This document shows positions 44,554 to 54,302 of a stretch of 64,000 nucleotides of DNA, piece after piece (the stretch's first letter is position 1; each line of letters begins with the position of its first letter). The translations under genes were made by a program, and so were the position numbers. This stretch comes from Paenochrobactrum pullorum. Its GTDB lineage: Bacteria; Pseudomonadota; Alphaproteobacteria; Rhizobiales; Rhizobiaceae. The DNA lies in NCBI RefSeq assembly GCF_041929845.1, contig NZ_JBHEEH010000010.1, positions 33,493-97,492 on the forward strand, given 5' to 3'. The notes below the pieces were generated by a model. That model worked only from the letters and a program-made list of their open reading frames with translations, searched no databases and was not told the DNA's origin.

Positions 44554-45768
44554 ATGAATGAAAAGCGCCTGATAGCACTATCGGGTCGCTGTGTTGTTAT
44601 TGCGGTTATCGGTAGCGTTCTGACAGCCTGTGCAGGCCCATCAGCCGATCAGAAGTCAAAGTCGAAAGCCCGCTCGAAAGAATATTTCGCTGAAAGCCAA
44701 TATGGCGTAAAGGCTAGCCCGCGCGTAACCACGCAAAAAGGCAAGCCTTTGCCGCGTGGTGGCGGGCGTGATCAAGTCGGCAAACCTTACAAGGTTCGCG
44801 GCAAGTGGTATAAACCAAAAGAAGATCCCAATTACAAGAAAACGGGTCGCGCTTCTTGGTATGGTGATGCATTTCATGGCCGTTTGACAGCAAACGGCGA
44901 AATTTATGATATGCACCATCTGACAGCGGCTCATCCAACCATGCCGCTGCCAAGCTATGCCAAGGTAACCAATCTTGCCAATGGCAGTTCATTGATTGTA
45001 CGCGTCAATGATCGTGGCCCTTACTCAAATGACCGCATTATTGATCTTTCCAAGCAAGCAGCCGATATGCTGGATTATACGCACCACGGCACCGCGGATG
45101 TTAAAGTTGAATATGTCGGGCGCGCGCCGCTTGACGGGCAGGATGATCAATTCCTGATGGCATCATTTCGCGATGGTTCCGATCCGATCGGTCAACCAGC
45201 AACGGGCGTGATGATGGCCATGAATGGCCCGACTCCGACAGCACGGCCTGAAAATAATCCATTTGCCACCAGTCAATCACCATTTGCGTTCAGCAATGAG
45301 GCCGCACCGGCAGCTTTTGCTCCTGAGGCAACTTTGCCTTCCGCTATTCCTCTGCCGATGCCGCGGCCGGCTGCCGGTTTTGGTATAGCCAATGCAAATC
45401 ATAATGGTTTTGCCGGCATGGCAGGTTATGCATCTGATCGTATCGCCACTGCATCATTTAAAGAACAGCAGACCTATGGTGGAATTTTGTCCGCTGATGC
45501 GATTTCCGCTTCATGGCGCAAGCAGCATGTTCAAGAACCAGCTGATGTTGATTATGTAAATTTGGGATCTTTTACCACCAAGCAACAGGCTGACAAAATG
45601 GCTGAACTTTTGAAAGCCTATGGTAAAGTCAGTCATGTTAATATTCCAACCGAGCAGAGTGAAATTTTCACACTAACTGCCGTTGCTAATAGCGGCGATA
45701 ATGATGCTCTGTTGCGTCAGGCTTGGAAGGCTGGAGCGGTCGATGCCTTTGTCGTGCGTGTCCGTTAA
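44554..45768 (+). CDS. rlpA: Septal ring lytic transglycosylase RlpA-family lipoprotein
   Basis: From ATG 44554 this 404-residue protein has a lipoprotein signal with lipobox LTAC (Cys near residue 27) and the double-psi beta-barrel RlpA domain: GRASWYGDAFHGRLTANGE (about 93-111), HPTMPLPSYAKVTNL and VRVNDRGPYSNDRIIDLS (about 148-165). A Pro/Ala-rich linker leads to a C-terminal SPOR domain (VNLGSFTTKQQADKMAELLKAYG). SPOR binds denuded glycan at the septum and the RlpA fold cleaves it in some species. The alternative start at 44515 would give an unusually long signal. It overlaps the carboxypeptidase gene by 26 bp. Confidence 0.9.
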   Translation: MNEKRLIALSGRCVVIAVIGSVLTACAGPSADQKSKSKARSKEYFAESQYGVKASPRVTTQKGKPLPRGGGRDQVGKPYKVRGKWYKPKEDPNYKKTGRASWYGDAFHGRLTANGEIYDMHHLTAAHPTMPLPSYAKVTNLANGSSLIVRVNDRGPYSNDRIIDLSKQAADMLDYTHHGTADVKVEYVGRAPLDGQDDQFLMASFRDGSDPIGQPATGVMMAMNGPTPTARPENNPFATSQSPFAFSNEAAPAAFAPEATLPSAIPLPMPRPAAGFGIANANHNGFAGMAGYASDRIATASFKEQQTYGGILSADAISASWRKQHVQEPADVDYVNLGSFTTKQQADKMAELLKAYGKVSHVNIPTEQSEIFTLTAVANSGDNDALLRQAWKAGAVDAFVVRVR

Positions 45769-46969
45769 ACGTCATCAGCCATTCAAATTAGTATTGCGCA
45801 AATTACCCTGCGCAATACTAAAAGCATCGCTATTAATTGCGACATTATCTGCGGCTCAACCAGCTTTTGCCGCCGCTGATTTGCAATTAAAAGCGCCGCA
45901 AATTTTACTGCTGGATGATAAAACCGGCACTGTTCTTTTCTCACGCAATATTGACCAAAAATTTCTGCCTGCATCACTTGCAAAATTGATGACGGCTGAA
46001 GTTGTATTTGATGCTTTAAACAAACAAGAAATCAGCTTGCAAGACAGCTATGTGGTGAGTGAACATGCATGGCGCACCGGTGGAGCACCCTCACGTACCT
46101 CCACCATGTTTGCCAAGATTAAATCTTCGCCTACTGTTGAAGATCTGGTGCAAGGGATGATTGTGCAAATGGCCAATGATGCGTGCATTATTTTGGCTGA
46201 AGGCATCACTGGTGATGAGCAAAAATTTGTTGAGCGTATGAATGAACGCGCGCAAAACATTGGTTTAAAAAATTCTGTTTTTGTTAATTCAACTGGTTTG
46301 CCCGACGAAGGACAGCATGTCACTGTTGCTGATCTTACCCTTTTAGCACGCCATATTTATCATCAATATCCGCAATATTATCCCTATTATGCGCAGACGG
46401 ATTTTACATGGAATAAAATCTTCCAGCGCAACCGCAACCCGCTATTATATATGGATATCAATGCCGATGGCATGAGTATTGGCGGCACAACAGAAACCGG
46501 TTTTGCGCTCGTCACATCGGCTGAGAAAAACGGACGCCGTTTATTTTTAAGTCTTGCCGGTTTGAAAAATGAGAAAGACCGCAGCGAAGAAGCCCGTCAG
46601 TTGATTGAATGGGGTATGAATAATTTTGACGATGTGCGGCTTTTCAATAAAAATGCAATTATAGGACAGGGACAAGTGTTTAACGGTGCCCAAAGTTCAG
46701 TGCCTCTCGTAGTGAAAGATAATGTTGATTTGTTGCTGCCCAAAGATGGCCGCTCCGGACTAAGTGCCGAAATAACATATCGCGGACCTCTAAATGCCCC
46801 CGTCAAGGCCGATGAGATGGTCGGAACTTTGAAAGTCAAATCCGGCGAGCATATTGTGCGGGAACTTCCTGTTTTTACACAAAATACTGTTGCTCTTGGT
46901 AATCTTGAAGAGCGGTCATTGGGTGCATTAATTGAAATTGCAACCGGATGGATACGTAAATTGCTCTGA
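45743..46969 (+). CDS. D-alanyl-D-alanine carboxypeptidase homologue with altered active site
   Basis: This 408-residue protein aligns with rhizobial DacA/DacC-type PBP5 enzymes along its whole length: a signal peptide (about residues 20-43), the SxxK motif intact as SLAK (S78, K81), and a C-terminal PBP5 beta domain with an amphipathic anchor (about 395-408). However, the SxN motif is MAN (143-145), and the KTG motif is SIG (245-247, in ADGMSIGGTTETGF). PBP5 enzymes trim the terminal D-Ala of peptidoglycan stem peptides and need all three motifs, so activity is doubtful. The start has GGAG 6 bp upstream and overlaps rlpA by 26 bp, so the pair is probably co-translated. Confidence 0.85.
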   Translation: MPLSCVSVKRHQPFKLVLRKLPCAILKASLLIATLSAAQPAFAAADLQLKAPQILLLDDKTGTVLFSRNIDQKFLPASLAKLMTAEVVFDALNKQEISLQDSYVVSEHAWRTGGAPSRTSTMFAKIKSSPTVEDLVQGMIVQMANDACIILAEGITGDEQKFVERMNERAQNIGLKNSVFVNSTGLPDEGQHVTVADLTLLARHIYHQYPQYYPYYAQTDFTWNKIFQRNRNPLLYMDINADGMSIGGTTETGFALVTSAEKNGRRLFLSLAGLKNEKDRSEEARQLIEWGMNNFDDVRLFNKNAIIGQGQVFNGAQSSVPLVVKDNVDLLLPKDGRSGLSAEITYRGPLNAPVKADEMVGTLKVKSGEHIVRELPVFTQNTVALGNLEERSLGALIEIATGWIRKLL

Positions 46970-47052
46970 TTGTCGCTCGGCTCTTGCGTCTCAAAGTTAA
47001 GCCGCATAAGACGGTGATGAATATCAATTTTATTGCAAGGAGCGCATAGCTG

Positions 47053-47715
47053 GTGGCCGGATTGTTCATAACATTCGAAGGCGGCGAGGGCGCTGGAAAA
47101 TCAACGCAAATTGCCTTGCTGGCTGATTACCTGAAAAGTGCAGGTTTTGATCCGCTGATTACCCGTGAGCCAGGTGGCTCAAATGGAGCTGAGGCCGTGC
47201 GCCATGTCATTTTAAGCGGTGCTGCGGAAGAATATGGTTCTGCTATGGAAGCAGTTCTCTTTGCAGCTGCACGCAATGATCATATCGAACAATTGATCAG
47301 ACCGGCTTTAGAGGAAGGACGCATTGTATTATGCGACCGTTTCATCGATTCAAGCCGTGTCTATCAGGGCGTGACAGGTAATTTGGATGCCGGTTTTATG
47401 ACGACTTTGGAGCGCATTTCGATTGACGGTGTTAAACCGGATATGACCTTTATTCTGGATATTCCAGCTGAAAAAGGCATGGCGCGCGCGCTAAAGCGTC
47501 GTGGTAACGAAATTGCAGATCGCTTTGAAAAAGAACAGATTTTTACACAAGAAGAACGACGTCAGGCTTTTCTCAGTATCGCTGCCAATGAGCCAGAACG
47601 TTGCAAAGTGATTGATGCCGACAGACCTGTTGAAGCGATTAATCAGGATATCATCGCCGAAATGGCAGCCTTGTTGAAGGCCAGAGATTTTACAAAGGCA
47701 GCTGATGATGAGTGA
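47053..47715 (+). CDS. tmk: Thymidylate kinase
   Basis: This 220-residue kinase makes dTDP from dTMP. Seen are the P-loop FEGGEGAGKSTQ (about residues 7-18), EPGGSNGAEAVRHVIL (about 39-54), LCDRFIDSSRVYQG (about 95-108) and a lid region with Arg residues (RALKRRG). The start is GTG with AAGGAG about 10 bp upstream. It overlaps holB by 11 bp, the usual tmk-holB pair. Confidence 0.96.
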   Translation: MAGLFITFEGGEGAGKSTQIALLADYLKSAGFDPLITREPGGSNGAEAVRHVILSGAAEEYGSAMEAVLFAAARNDHIEQLIRPALEEGRIVLCDRFIDSSRVYQGVTGNLDAGFMTTLERISIDGVKPDMTFILDIPAEKGMARALKRRGNEIADRFEKEQIFTQEERRQAFLSIAANEPERCKVIDADRPVEAINQDIIAEMAALLKARDFTKAADDE

Positions 47716-48787
47716 GATAGTCAGCCCGCAGACCTATGATACGATTGAAGGCATTCCGGCACCTTCCGCAAATGACTTTCTGACCGGCCATGATGATAAT
47801 GTGGAATTTTTGGTACAAGCCTATCAAAGTGGGCGTATGCATCATGCTTTGCTGCTGGAAGGGCCACAGGGGATTGGCAAGGCAACCTTTGCTTTTCAGC
47901 TGGCGGGGCATATTTTACAATATCCGCAAGCGGCTCATGCACCGCTGCAACTGAGCAAGCCGGATTTCGACACCCCGCTTTATCGTCAGATTGCTGGCGG
48001 CATGCATCCGGCGGTTTTGCATATCAGTAGACCATTTGATCAAAAGACCAGTAAATTCCGCACCGTGATTACAGTTGATGAAATTCGCAAAGTGACGCAT
48101 TTTCTGACGCGCACCGCATCCGATGATGGCTGGCGGATTGTCATCATTGATCCGGCAGACGACATGAACCGCAATGCGGCCAATGCTTTGCTGAAAACAC
48201 TGGAAGAACCGCCGGCAAAGGCACTTTTTATCCTGATTTCGCATTCTGCCGGTCGTTTGCTGCCGACAATTCGCTCACGCTGTCAGGCACTGCGCTTCAA
48301 GCCGCTTGATAATGGTTCAATGCAATCTGCATTAAGTCTTATCGGTGCGCAGGTAGGCCTTGATACCAATAATGCCGGTTATATGCAGTCGTTATTTGTG
48401 CGCTCTGAAGGCAGTGTGCGGCGCGCCTTGCTGATGGTGGCCAATGGCGGTATTGAAATTGCAGATACAGCTGATGCCATTTTAGCGGCGCCCGTTTTTG
48501 ATGTACCGAAAGCGCAAAATCTGGCGCAGATTTTAAATGGCCGTGAAGCAGAAATACAATATCAGTTATTTATGGAGCATATGCTCAATTTGATTGCTTC
48601 AAAGGCTTGCAAATATGCTGAAGATGGTTTTGTCGGCGCTGCCGATGCATGGTCACGTTTTTGGCATAAGATTTCGGATGAAACAGCGGAAACAATGACC
48701 TATAACCTTGACCGCAAACAAGCGGTTATGATTATTTTGCAAAAAACACATCTCGCCAATCATGGCGACCTTATCAGTGTGATGTGA
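47705..48787 (+). CDS. holB: DNA polymerase III delta-prime subunit
   Basis: This 360-residue clamp-loader subunit has the P-loop-like EGPQGIGKATFAFQLA (about residues 52-67), the DEIRKVTHFL segment, DPADDMNRNAANALLKTLEEPP (key Asn-Ala-Ala-Asn-Ala-Leu-Leu-Lys; about 150-170) and the SRC motif in TIRSRCQALRF (about 193). HolB works in the gamma complex that loads the sliding clamp. ATG 47705 and ATG 47708 are equivalent. It lies between tmk and metG. Confidence 0.95.
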   Translation: MMSEIVSPQTYDTIEGIPAPSANDFLTGHDDNVEFLVQAYQSGRMHHALLLEGPQGIGKATFAFQLAGHILQYPQAAHAPLQLSKPDFDTPLYRQIAGGMHPAVLHISRPFDQKTSKFRTVITVDEIRKVTHFLTRTASDDGWRIVIIDPADDMNRNAANALLKTLEEPPAKALFILISHSAGRLLPTIRSRCQALRFKPLDNGSMQSALSLIGAQVGLDTNNAGYMQSLFVRSEGSVRRALLMVANGGIEIADTADAILAAPVFDVPKAQNLAQILNGREAEIQYQLFMEHMLNLIASKACKYAEDGFVGAADAWSRFWHKISDETAETMTYNLDRKQAVMIILQKTHLANHGDLISVM

Positions 48788-48878
48788 TTTAACGCAGAGA
48801 TTACAAGATTAAGTGACACAGCCTGCCACATAGGATATGTCACAGCTAACAAGATTTGAAACGAAGTAATGTGAAGTT

Positions 48879-50426
48879 ATGAACCGCGAAAAATATTACA
48901 TCACCACCGCGATCGCGTATCCGAACGGCAAGCCACATATCGGACATGCATATGAACTGATCGCAACCGATGCATTAGCTCGTTTTCAGCGCCTTGACGG
49001 TAAGGATGTTCACTTTCTGACCGGCGCTGATGAGCACGGTATCAAGATGTTTCAAAGTGCGCGCAAAGAGGGCATCACCCCGCGTGAGCTGGCTGACCGA
49101 AATACGGCTGAATTTCAGAAAATGGCGGTCTATCTGAATTCGTCTCATGACGAATATATCCGCACCTCTGAAGAGCGCCATTATAAAGCCTGTCAGCATA
49201 TCTGGTCTGCCATGCAGACCAATGGTGATATTTACAAAGGCGGCTATGCCGGTTGGTATTCGGTTCGTGACGAAGCCTATTACGGCGAAGAAGAAACCGA
49301 AGTGCGTGCCGACAATGTGCGTTATGGCCCGCAGGGCACACCGGTTGAATGGGTGGAAGAAGAAAGTTATTTCTTCAAACTGTCTTCTTATCAGGACAAA
49401 TTACTGGCGCTTTATGAAAACCAGCCAGATTTTATCATGCCGTCCGAGCGTCGTAATGAAGTGATTTCATTCGTCAAATCCGGCCTGAAAGATCTGTCGA
49501 TTTCGCGTACCACTTTTGACTGGGGTATTCCGGTTCCAGGTGATGAAAAACACGTCATGTATGTGTGGGTCGATGCGCTGACCAACTATATTACCGCCCT
49601 TGGTTATCCGGATATGACAACCGATAAATGGGGCTTTTGGCCGGCCAATACCCACATCATCGGTAAAGATATTTTGCGCTTTCATGCGGTTTACTGGCCT
49701 GCATTCTTGATGTCTGCTGGCATCGAACTGCCGAAACGCGTTTTCGCGCATGGTTTCTTGTTTAACCGCGGCGAAAAAATGTCGAAGTCACTCGGCAATG
49801 TGATTGACCCGCAGAGCTTGGTCGAGCGCTATGGTCTTGATCAGCTGCGTTATTTCTTGCTGCGTGAAGTGCCTTTCGGTCAAGATGGCAGCTACAGTCA
49901 TGAAGCAATCGTCAACCGCACCAATGCCGATTTGGCCAATGATCTGGGCAATCTGGCACAGCGCTCATTGTCGATGATCGCTAAAAACTGTGAAGCTAAA
50001 GTACCGGCAGCGGGTGAATTCAGTGCTGACGATAAAGCCATTCTCGATATGGCTGATGCAGCGCTTGAAACCGCCCGCAAGCAAATGATGCAGGAAGGTA
50101 TCCACCATGCATTGGCGGCGATCTTTGGCGTTGTTGCTGAAGCTAACCGTTATTTTGCAGGTCAGGAGCCTTGGGCACTGCGCAAGACAGATCCGGCACG
50201 GATGGAAACCGTTCTCTATGTGACGGCTGAAATACTGCGTCGCGTTGGCATCATGACACAGGCTTTCATTCCTGCATCATCCGCTAAGCTGTTGGATGTT
50301 CTCGCAATTGCTGAAGATCAGCGCAATTTCGCCGATATTTCTGCTCATCCGTTGGTAAGCGGTGAGCCATTGCCGACTCCACAGCCGGTTTTCCCGCGCT
50401 ATGTGGAAACAGAAGACGGATTGTGA
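48879..50426 (+). CDS. metG: Methionyl-tRNA synthetase
   Basis: This 515-residue class I synthetase has the HIGH-type motif AYPNGKPHIGHAYE (about residues 13-26), the KMSKS motif RGEKMSKSLGNVIDP (about 298-312) and the anticodon-binding helical domain at the C-terminus. It lacks the appended tRNA-binding domain of E. coli MetG, as in the short form common in alphaproteobacteria. It charges initiator and elongator tRNA-Met. It leads a unit with tatD and an MBL hydrolase. Confidence 0.96.
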   Translation: MNREKYYITTAIAYPNGKPHIGHAYELIATDALARFQRLDGKDVHFLTGADEHGIKMFQSARKEGITPRELADRNTAEFQKMAVYLNSSHDEYIRTSEERHYKACQHIWSAMQTNGDIYKGGYAGWYSVRDEAYYGEEETEVRADNVRYGPQGTPVEWVEEESYFFKLSSYQDKLLALYENQPDFIMPSERRNEVISFVKSGLKDLSISRTTFDWGIPVPGDEKHVMYVWVDALTNYITALGYPDMTTDKWGFWPANTHIIGKDILRFHAVYWPAFLMSAGIELPKRVFAHGFLFNRGEKMSKSLGNVIDPQSLVERYGLDQLRYFLLREVPFGQDGSYSHEAIVNRTNADLANDLGNLAQRSLSMIAKNCEAKVPAAGEFSADDKAILDMADAALETARKQMMQEGIHHALAAIFGVVAEANRYFAGQEPWALRKTDPARMETVLYVTAEILRRVGIMTQAFIPASSAKLLDVLAIAEDQRNFADISAHPLVSGEPLPTPQPVFPRYVETEDGL

Positions 50427-50469
50427 TTGTCTGATGTCTGCCAATGATATGAATAAAGGTGAAATCCGG

Positions 50470-51261
50470 ATGCCTTTGCTGGTCGACAGCCATTGCCATT
50501 TGGATTTTGCCGACTTTGACGAAGAGCGCGAGGCCATCATGCAGCGCGCCTTTGACAATGGCGTGCGCCGGATGGTCACCATCTCGACACGGGTAAAAAA
50601 GTTCGATCATATTTTGGCTTTGGCTGAAAAATATGACGAAGTTTATTGCTCGGTCGGAACGCATCCGAACAACGCCCATGAAGAACTGGATGTGACCGCC
50701 GATCAACTGGTTGAATTGGCACAACACGAAAAAGTCGTGGCAATCGGTGAGGCGGGGCTTGATTATCATTATGATTATTCAACGCCGGAAGCCCAGCGCC
50801 AAGGTCTATTGACCCATATTGAAGCATCACGCCGCACACAATTGCCACTGGTGATCCATGCGCGCAGTGCTGATGACGATATGGCGCAGATTTTGCGGGA
50901 TGAAACCGCTAAAGGCGCGTTTCCGTTTATTCTGCATTGCTTCTCCTCCGGCATTGATCTGGCGCGCACTGGGGTTGAACTTGGCGGTTATGTGTCGTTT
51001 TCCGGCATTATTACCTTCAAGAATTCGGTCGAAATTCGTGAAGCGGCAAAGATCGTGCCGCATGATCGTTTGCTGGTAGAAACGGATGCACCATATCTGG
51101 CGCCGATGCCGCATCGCGGCAAACGCAATGAACCGTCCTTTGTCAAACATACGGCTGATGTGCTGGCGGATGTGATTGGTGTTTCTTCAGAAGACATTGC
51201 CAAAATCACCAGTGATAATGTCTTCCGTCTGTTTTCAAAAATGCCCAGACCTTTAGAGTAA
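50470..51261 (+). CDS. tatD: TatD-family metal-dependent deoxyribonuclease
   Basis: This 263-residue TIM-barrel hydrolase has the metal ligands of the family: DSHCHLDF at the N-terminus, GEAGLDYHYD (about residues 95-104), VIHARSADDD (about 131-140), HCFSSGID (about 156) and ETDAPYLAP (about 205-213). TatD enzymes act as 3'-5' exonucleases in repair. ATG 50470 is chosen because AAGGTG lies 8 bp upstream and the family starts here. It follows metG after 43 bp and precedes the MBL gene by 18 bp. Confidence 0.94.
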   Translation: MPLLVDSHCHLDFADFDEEREAIMQRAFDNGVRRMVTISTRVKKFDHILALAEKYDEVYCSVGTHPNNAHEELDVTADQLVELAQHEKVVAIGEAGLDYHYDYSTPEAQRQGLLTHIEASRRTQLPLVIHARSADDDMAQILRDETAKGAFPFILHCFSSGIDLARTGVELGGYVSFSGIITFKNSVEIREAAKIVPHDRLLVETDAPYLAPMPHRGKRNEPSFVKHTADVLADVIGVSSEDIAKITSDNVFRLFSKMPRPLE

Positions 51262-51279
51262 AGTCTAAGAAGGTATCTC

Positions 51280-52101
51280 ATGAGCGACGCATCAACACTG
51301 CGATTGACCATTTTGGGCTGTGGCTCTTCACCTGGTGTGCCGCGCATCAACGGCGACTGGGGTGCTTGTGATCCGCAAAATCCGAAAAATAATCGCAGAC
51401 GTGCGTCGCTGTTGGTCGAGCGCATTAATCCGTCGGACGACAAAACCGTAGTGGTGATTGATACAGGGCCTGATTTTCGTGCGCAAATGATTGATGCGAA
51501 AGTCAGCAAGCTTGATGCTGTCATCTACACGCACGCCCATGCCGATCATATTCACGGTATTGATGATCTGCGCACCTACGTGAATGACAATCAGGCTTTG
51601 ATGGATATTTATGCGACTGCCATCACGCAAGCGCACCTTGATGAAAGCTTTGGCTATTGTTTTGTCACGCCTAAAGGCTCCAATTATCCGCCGATTTTAA
51701 AAGCCAACGAGATTGATAATCAAACACCTTTCACGATTGACGGGGCAGGTGGTCCGATCAGTTTTCAGCCTTTGTCACAACAACATGGTGATATTGAAAG
51801 CTTAGGCTTTCGGATTGGTGATGTCGCCTATTGCACTGATGTCAGTGCCTTTCCGGAAGGCAGCACCGAAACGCTTGAGAACCTGGATTTACTGATTATT
51901 GATGCACTGCAATATCGCCGCCATGTCAGCCATTTTTCATTAGAAGAAGCGCTTGAATGGATTGAGCGCTTAAAGCCTAAACGGGCAATTTTAACCCATA
52001 TGCATATCCCACTTGATTATGAAACTGTGCTAGCCCAAGTGCCTGAACACGTGGAACCCGCTTATGACGGTATGCATATCGATTTTAAGATCAAGATTTA
52101 A
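51280..52101 (+). CDS. Metallo-beta-lactamase-fold hydrolase (PhnP-like)
   Basis: This 273-residue MBL protein has the glycine-rich start LGCGSSPGVPRINGDWGACD. It carries the metal-binding THAHADHIHGIDDLR (about residues 88-102) and later ligands at CTDVSAFPEGS (about 186) and LTHMHIPLDYE (about 238-248). Relatives include PhnP cyclic phosphodiesterase and small MBL phosphodiesterases. With metG and tatD it forms a close unit that ends at a strong terminator. The substrate is unknown. Confidence 0.92.
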   Translation: MSDASTLRLTILGCGSSPGVPRINGDWGACDPQNPKNNRRRASLLVERINPSDDKTVVVIDTGPDFRAQMIDAKVSKLDAVIYTHAHADHIHGIDDLRTYVNDNQALMDIYATAITQAHLDESFGYCFVTPKGSNYPPILKANEIDNQTPFTIDGAGGPISFQPLSQQHGDIESLGFRIGDVAYCTDVSAFPEGSTETLENLDLLIIDALQYRRHVSHFSLEEALEWIERLKPKRAILTHMHIPLDYETVLAQVPEHVEPAYDGMHIDFKIKI

Positions 52102-52107
52102 AGCAAT

Positions 52108-52135
52108 AAAAAACCCCGAATTTCGGGGTTTTTTT
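52108..52135. terminator. Terminator after the metG-tatD-MBL unit
   Basis: AAAAACCCCGAA and TTCGGGGTTTTT form a tight stem with a T run. It lies between converging genes and may serve both. Confidence 0.92.
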
Positions 52136-52147
52136 ATGTCACATTTT

Positions 52148-53947
52148 TTAAGCTGACGCTTCCTTAACGGGAAAGGGCATCACATTGCTGCCGGATGCGG
52201 TTTTGTCATCTTTCTCATCATCAGAAGCCATCAGGCCACCTGCACGAAGCAGGGCAGCAAAGCGGCCGTTTTTGGCCGCCAGTTCATCAAAGCTGCCGCG
52301 CTCAATCACATGACCTTTGTCGAGAAATAGCACCTGATCGGCCGAGCGAACCGTCGACAAGCGATGCGCAATGATGAAAGTGGTGCGACCTTCGCTCAAA
52401 TCATCAATGGCTTTTTTGACTTTTGCTTCAGTTTCAACGTCCAAAGCGGAAGTCGCTTCATCCAGAACCAAAATTGGCGCATCTTTCAAAATTGCACGCG
52501 CTATGGCCAGACGCTGACGTTCACCACCGGAAAGATTGGAACCACGCTCACCAATTCTGGTGTCATAACCTTCACTTTTCGACAAAATGAAGTCATGGGC
52601 AGCCGCTGCTTTGGAAGCACCATGAACCGCATCATTATCGGCATCTTTATTGCCAATACGAATATTTTCTTCAATCGAACGGTTAAAGAGACCGGCATCC
52701 TGAAACACTGTTGCAATCGAATGGCGAAGCGAATTACGGCTGACCTGACGTGTATCATGACCATCAATGGTAATACGTCCGGCAGCAGGCTCATAAACAC
52801 GCTGCAACAAGTTGATCAGTGTGGTTTTACCTGCACCTGTCGGCCCGACAATAGCAACTGTCTGTCCCGGTTCAACAGTGAAGGAAACATCATATACGCC
52901 CTGACCGGAATTCGGGAATTCATAAGTGACATTGTCAAAGACAATCTCACCCGTGACATCCTTCAGCTCCAGTGCATCTTCCGGTTCATAACGATCAGCA
53001 GTTGCGTCTTCCATCTCGAAAAACTCTTCAAGTTTGGCGCGTGCGGAAACGGTTTGGTTGATAAAGGCACTGATCTGGTCAAGACGACCAATCATCAGTT
53101 GGGCAAAGCCGATAAAGGCAATCACTTCACCAACCCGCAACTGGCCTTTGGAAACAAAATAAGCGCCAAGCAGCAGCACAATTACCATCGATATAGTGGA
53201 GGCCATGCGGTTGAGACCGCTTGCCAATGCCCACCAGTTCAAAACTGGATTTTGCGCTTTTTGTAAGTCAGCGGCATATTTGCGCAAGTTTTCTGCTTCA
53301 GTGGTGATGCGGTTGAAGCTTTGCACAACAGACACATTACTGATTGTGTCGCTGACATGTTCAAAGACTTTATGATGATGTTTTTCAACGGCAATCTGAC
53401 CATCTTTGGTCTTGCGCATCACCAATTGGCCGATCATCACGTATATGACACCCAGCACCACAAGAACAAGAGACATGCGCATATCCATTTGCATAGCAAG
53501 CGGAATAAGCGCGGTGAGAGCAACAACAGTGGTTAAATGCTGGCGTAAAAACTCAAGCCATAATGTAAAAAGGGAATCTGTGGCACGGATAAGTGTGTGC
53601 AATGCGTGTGATGTGCCACGCTTTTGGTGCCATGCAAGCGGCATGGTAATGATGCGCTCATAGGATTCCGTCAATACGCCAAGACGGCGGCGATGCGCCA
53701 GACGATCGGCGCCACGCGCCACAAAAACGACCGCAATAATGTTGAAAATACCAAGAGCTGCCCACAATGCCAGTTGAGTGACGACATTGGCACGCTCTGA
53801 AATCGCCTCAATCACTTGCCCGAACAAAATAGGTTCGGCCAATGTCACCAGTGCTACCAATGTGCTGGCAATACACATGATGATTGTGGCGCGCTTTTCA
53901 GCAGCTAAATAGGTCATGGAGCGCCAATAGATTTTAAATAAGGTCAC
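52148..53947 (-). CDS. ndvA: Cyclic beta-1,2-glucan ABC exporter NdvA/ChvA/Cgt
   Basis: This 599-residue half-transporter has six transmembrane helices (about residues 18-310) and a C-terminal ATPase: Walker A GPTGAGKTTLINLLQ (about 368-382), signature LSGGERQRLAIARAIL (about 475-490), Walker B LVLDEATSAL (about 494-503) and the H-loop IIAHRLSTV. It closely follows the NdvA family, which exports cyclic beta-1,2-glucan to the periplasm, needed for osmoadaptation and host interaction in Brucella and rhizobia. It works as a homodimer. The glucan synthase gene (ndvB/chvB/cgs) is not in the window. Confidence 0.94.
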   Translation of the reverse strand: MTLFKIYWRSMTYLAAEKRATIIMCIASTLVALVTLAEPILFGQVIEAISERANVVTQLALWAALGIFNIIAVVFVARGADRLAHRRRLGVLTESYERIITMPLAWHQKRGTSHALHTLIRATDSLFTLWLEFLRQHLTTVVALTALIPLAMQMDMRMSLVLVVLGVIYVMIGQLVMRKTKDGQIAVEKHHHKVFEHVSDTISNVSVVQSFNRITTEAENLRKYAADLQKAQNPVLNWWALASGLNRMASTISMVIVLLLGAYFVSKGQLRVGEVIAFIGFAQLMIGRLDQISAFINQTVSARAKLEEFFEMEDATADRYEPEDALELKDVTGEIVFDNVTYEFPNSGQGVYDVSFTVEPGQTVAIVGPTGAGKTTLINLLQRVYEPAAGRITIDGHDTRQVSRNSLRHSIATVFQDAGLFNRSIEENIRIGNKDADNDAVHGASKAAAAHDFILSKSEGYDTRIGERGSNLSGGERQRLAIARAILKDAPILVLDEATSALDVETEAKVKKAIDDLSEGRTTFIIAHRLSTVRSADQVLFLDKGHVIERGSFDELAAKNGRFAALLRAGGLMASDDEKDDKTASGSNVMPFPVKEASA

Positions 53948-54302
53948 AGTTCAACTCCGGCCATTCATCAGGCATGCTGGCATAAGTGCTTTACATTCAC
54001 ATTGTGCTGCATCCGCCATGAGATGGGACTTTTGTGAAATTTACACAATAGAGTTGGGTTTCAAGAATGGCATGAAAGTGGCCATTTCAACCATAAATTA
54101 CAACGCTCTGTAATGCTGCGTGATAGAAACGTTAAATTTTGGTGTTGTTTGACCAAACTTTCGCATTCTTAACTCGCAAGATGTGTAAAGCAGTGCTAGG
54201 AGCTTAAAATAACAAATGATGAAATACGCCATTTATGGATGGCGTGGCAAAAAGCATCAGCTTTTCAAAGCAGCTTTTGCGTAAAAATATTGGGTTAAGC
54301 TT
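53948..54302. other. Divergent promoter region between ndvA and the RluC-type gene
   Basis: This 355-bp spacer has no credible coding frame. It must carry both promoters. No strong hairpin or known regulatory motif was recognised. Confidence 0.5.
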
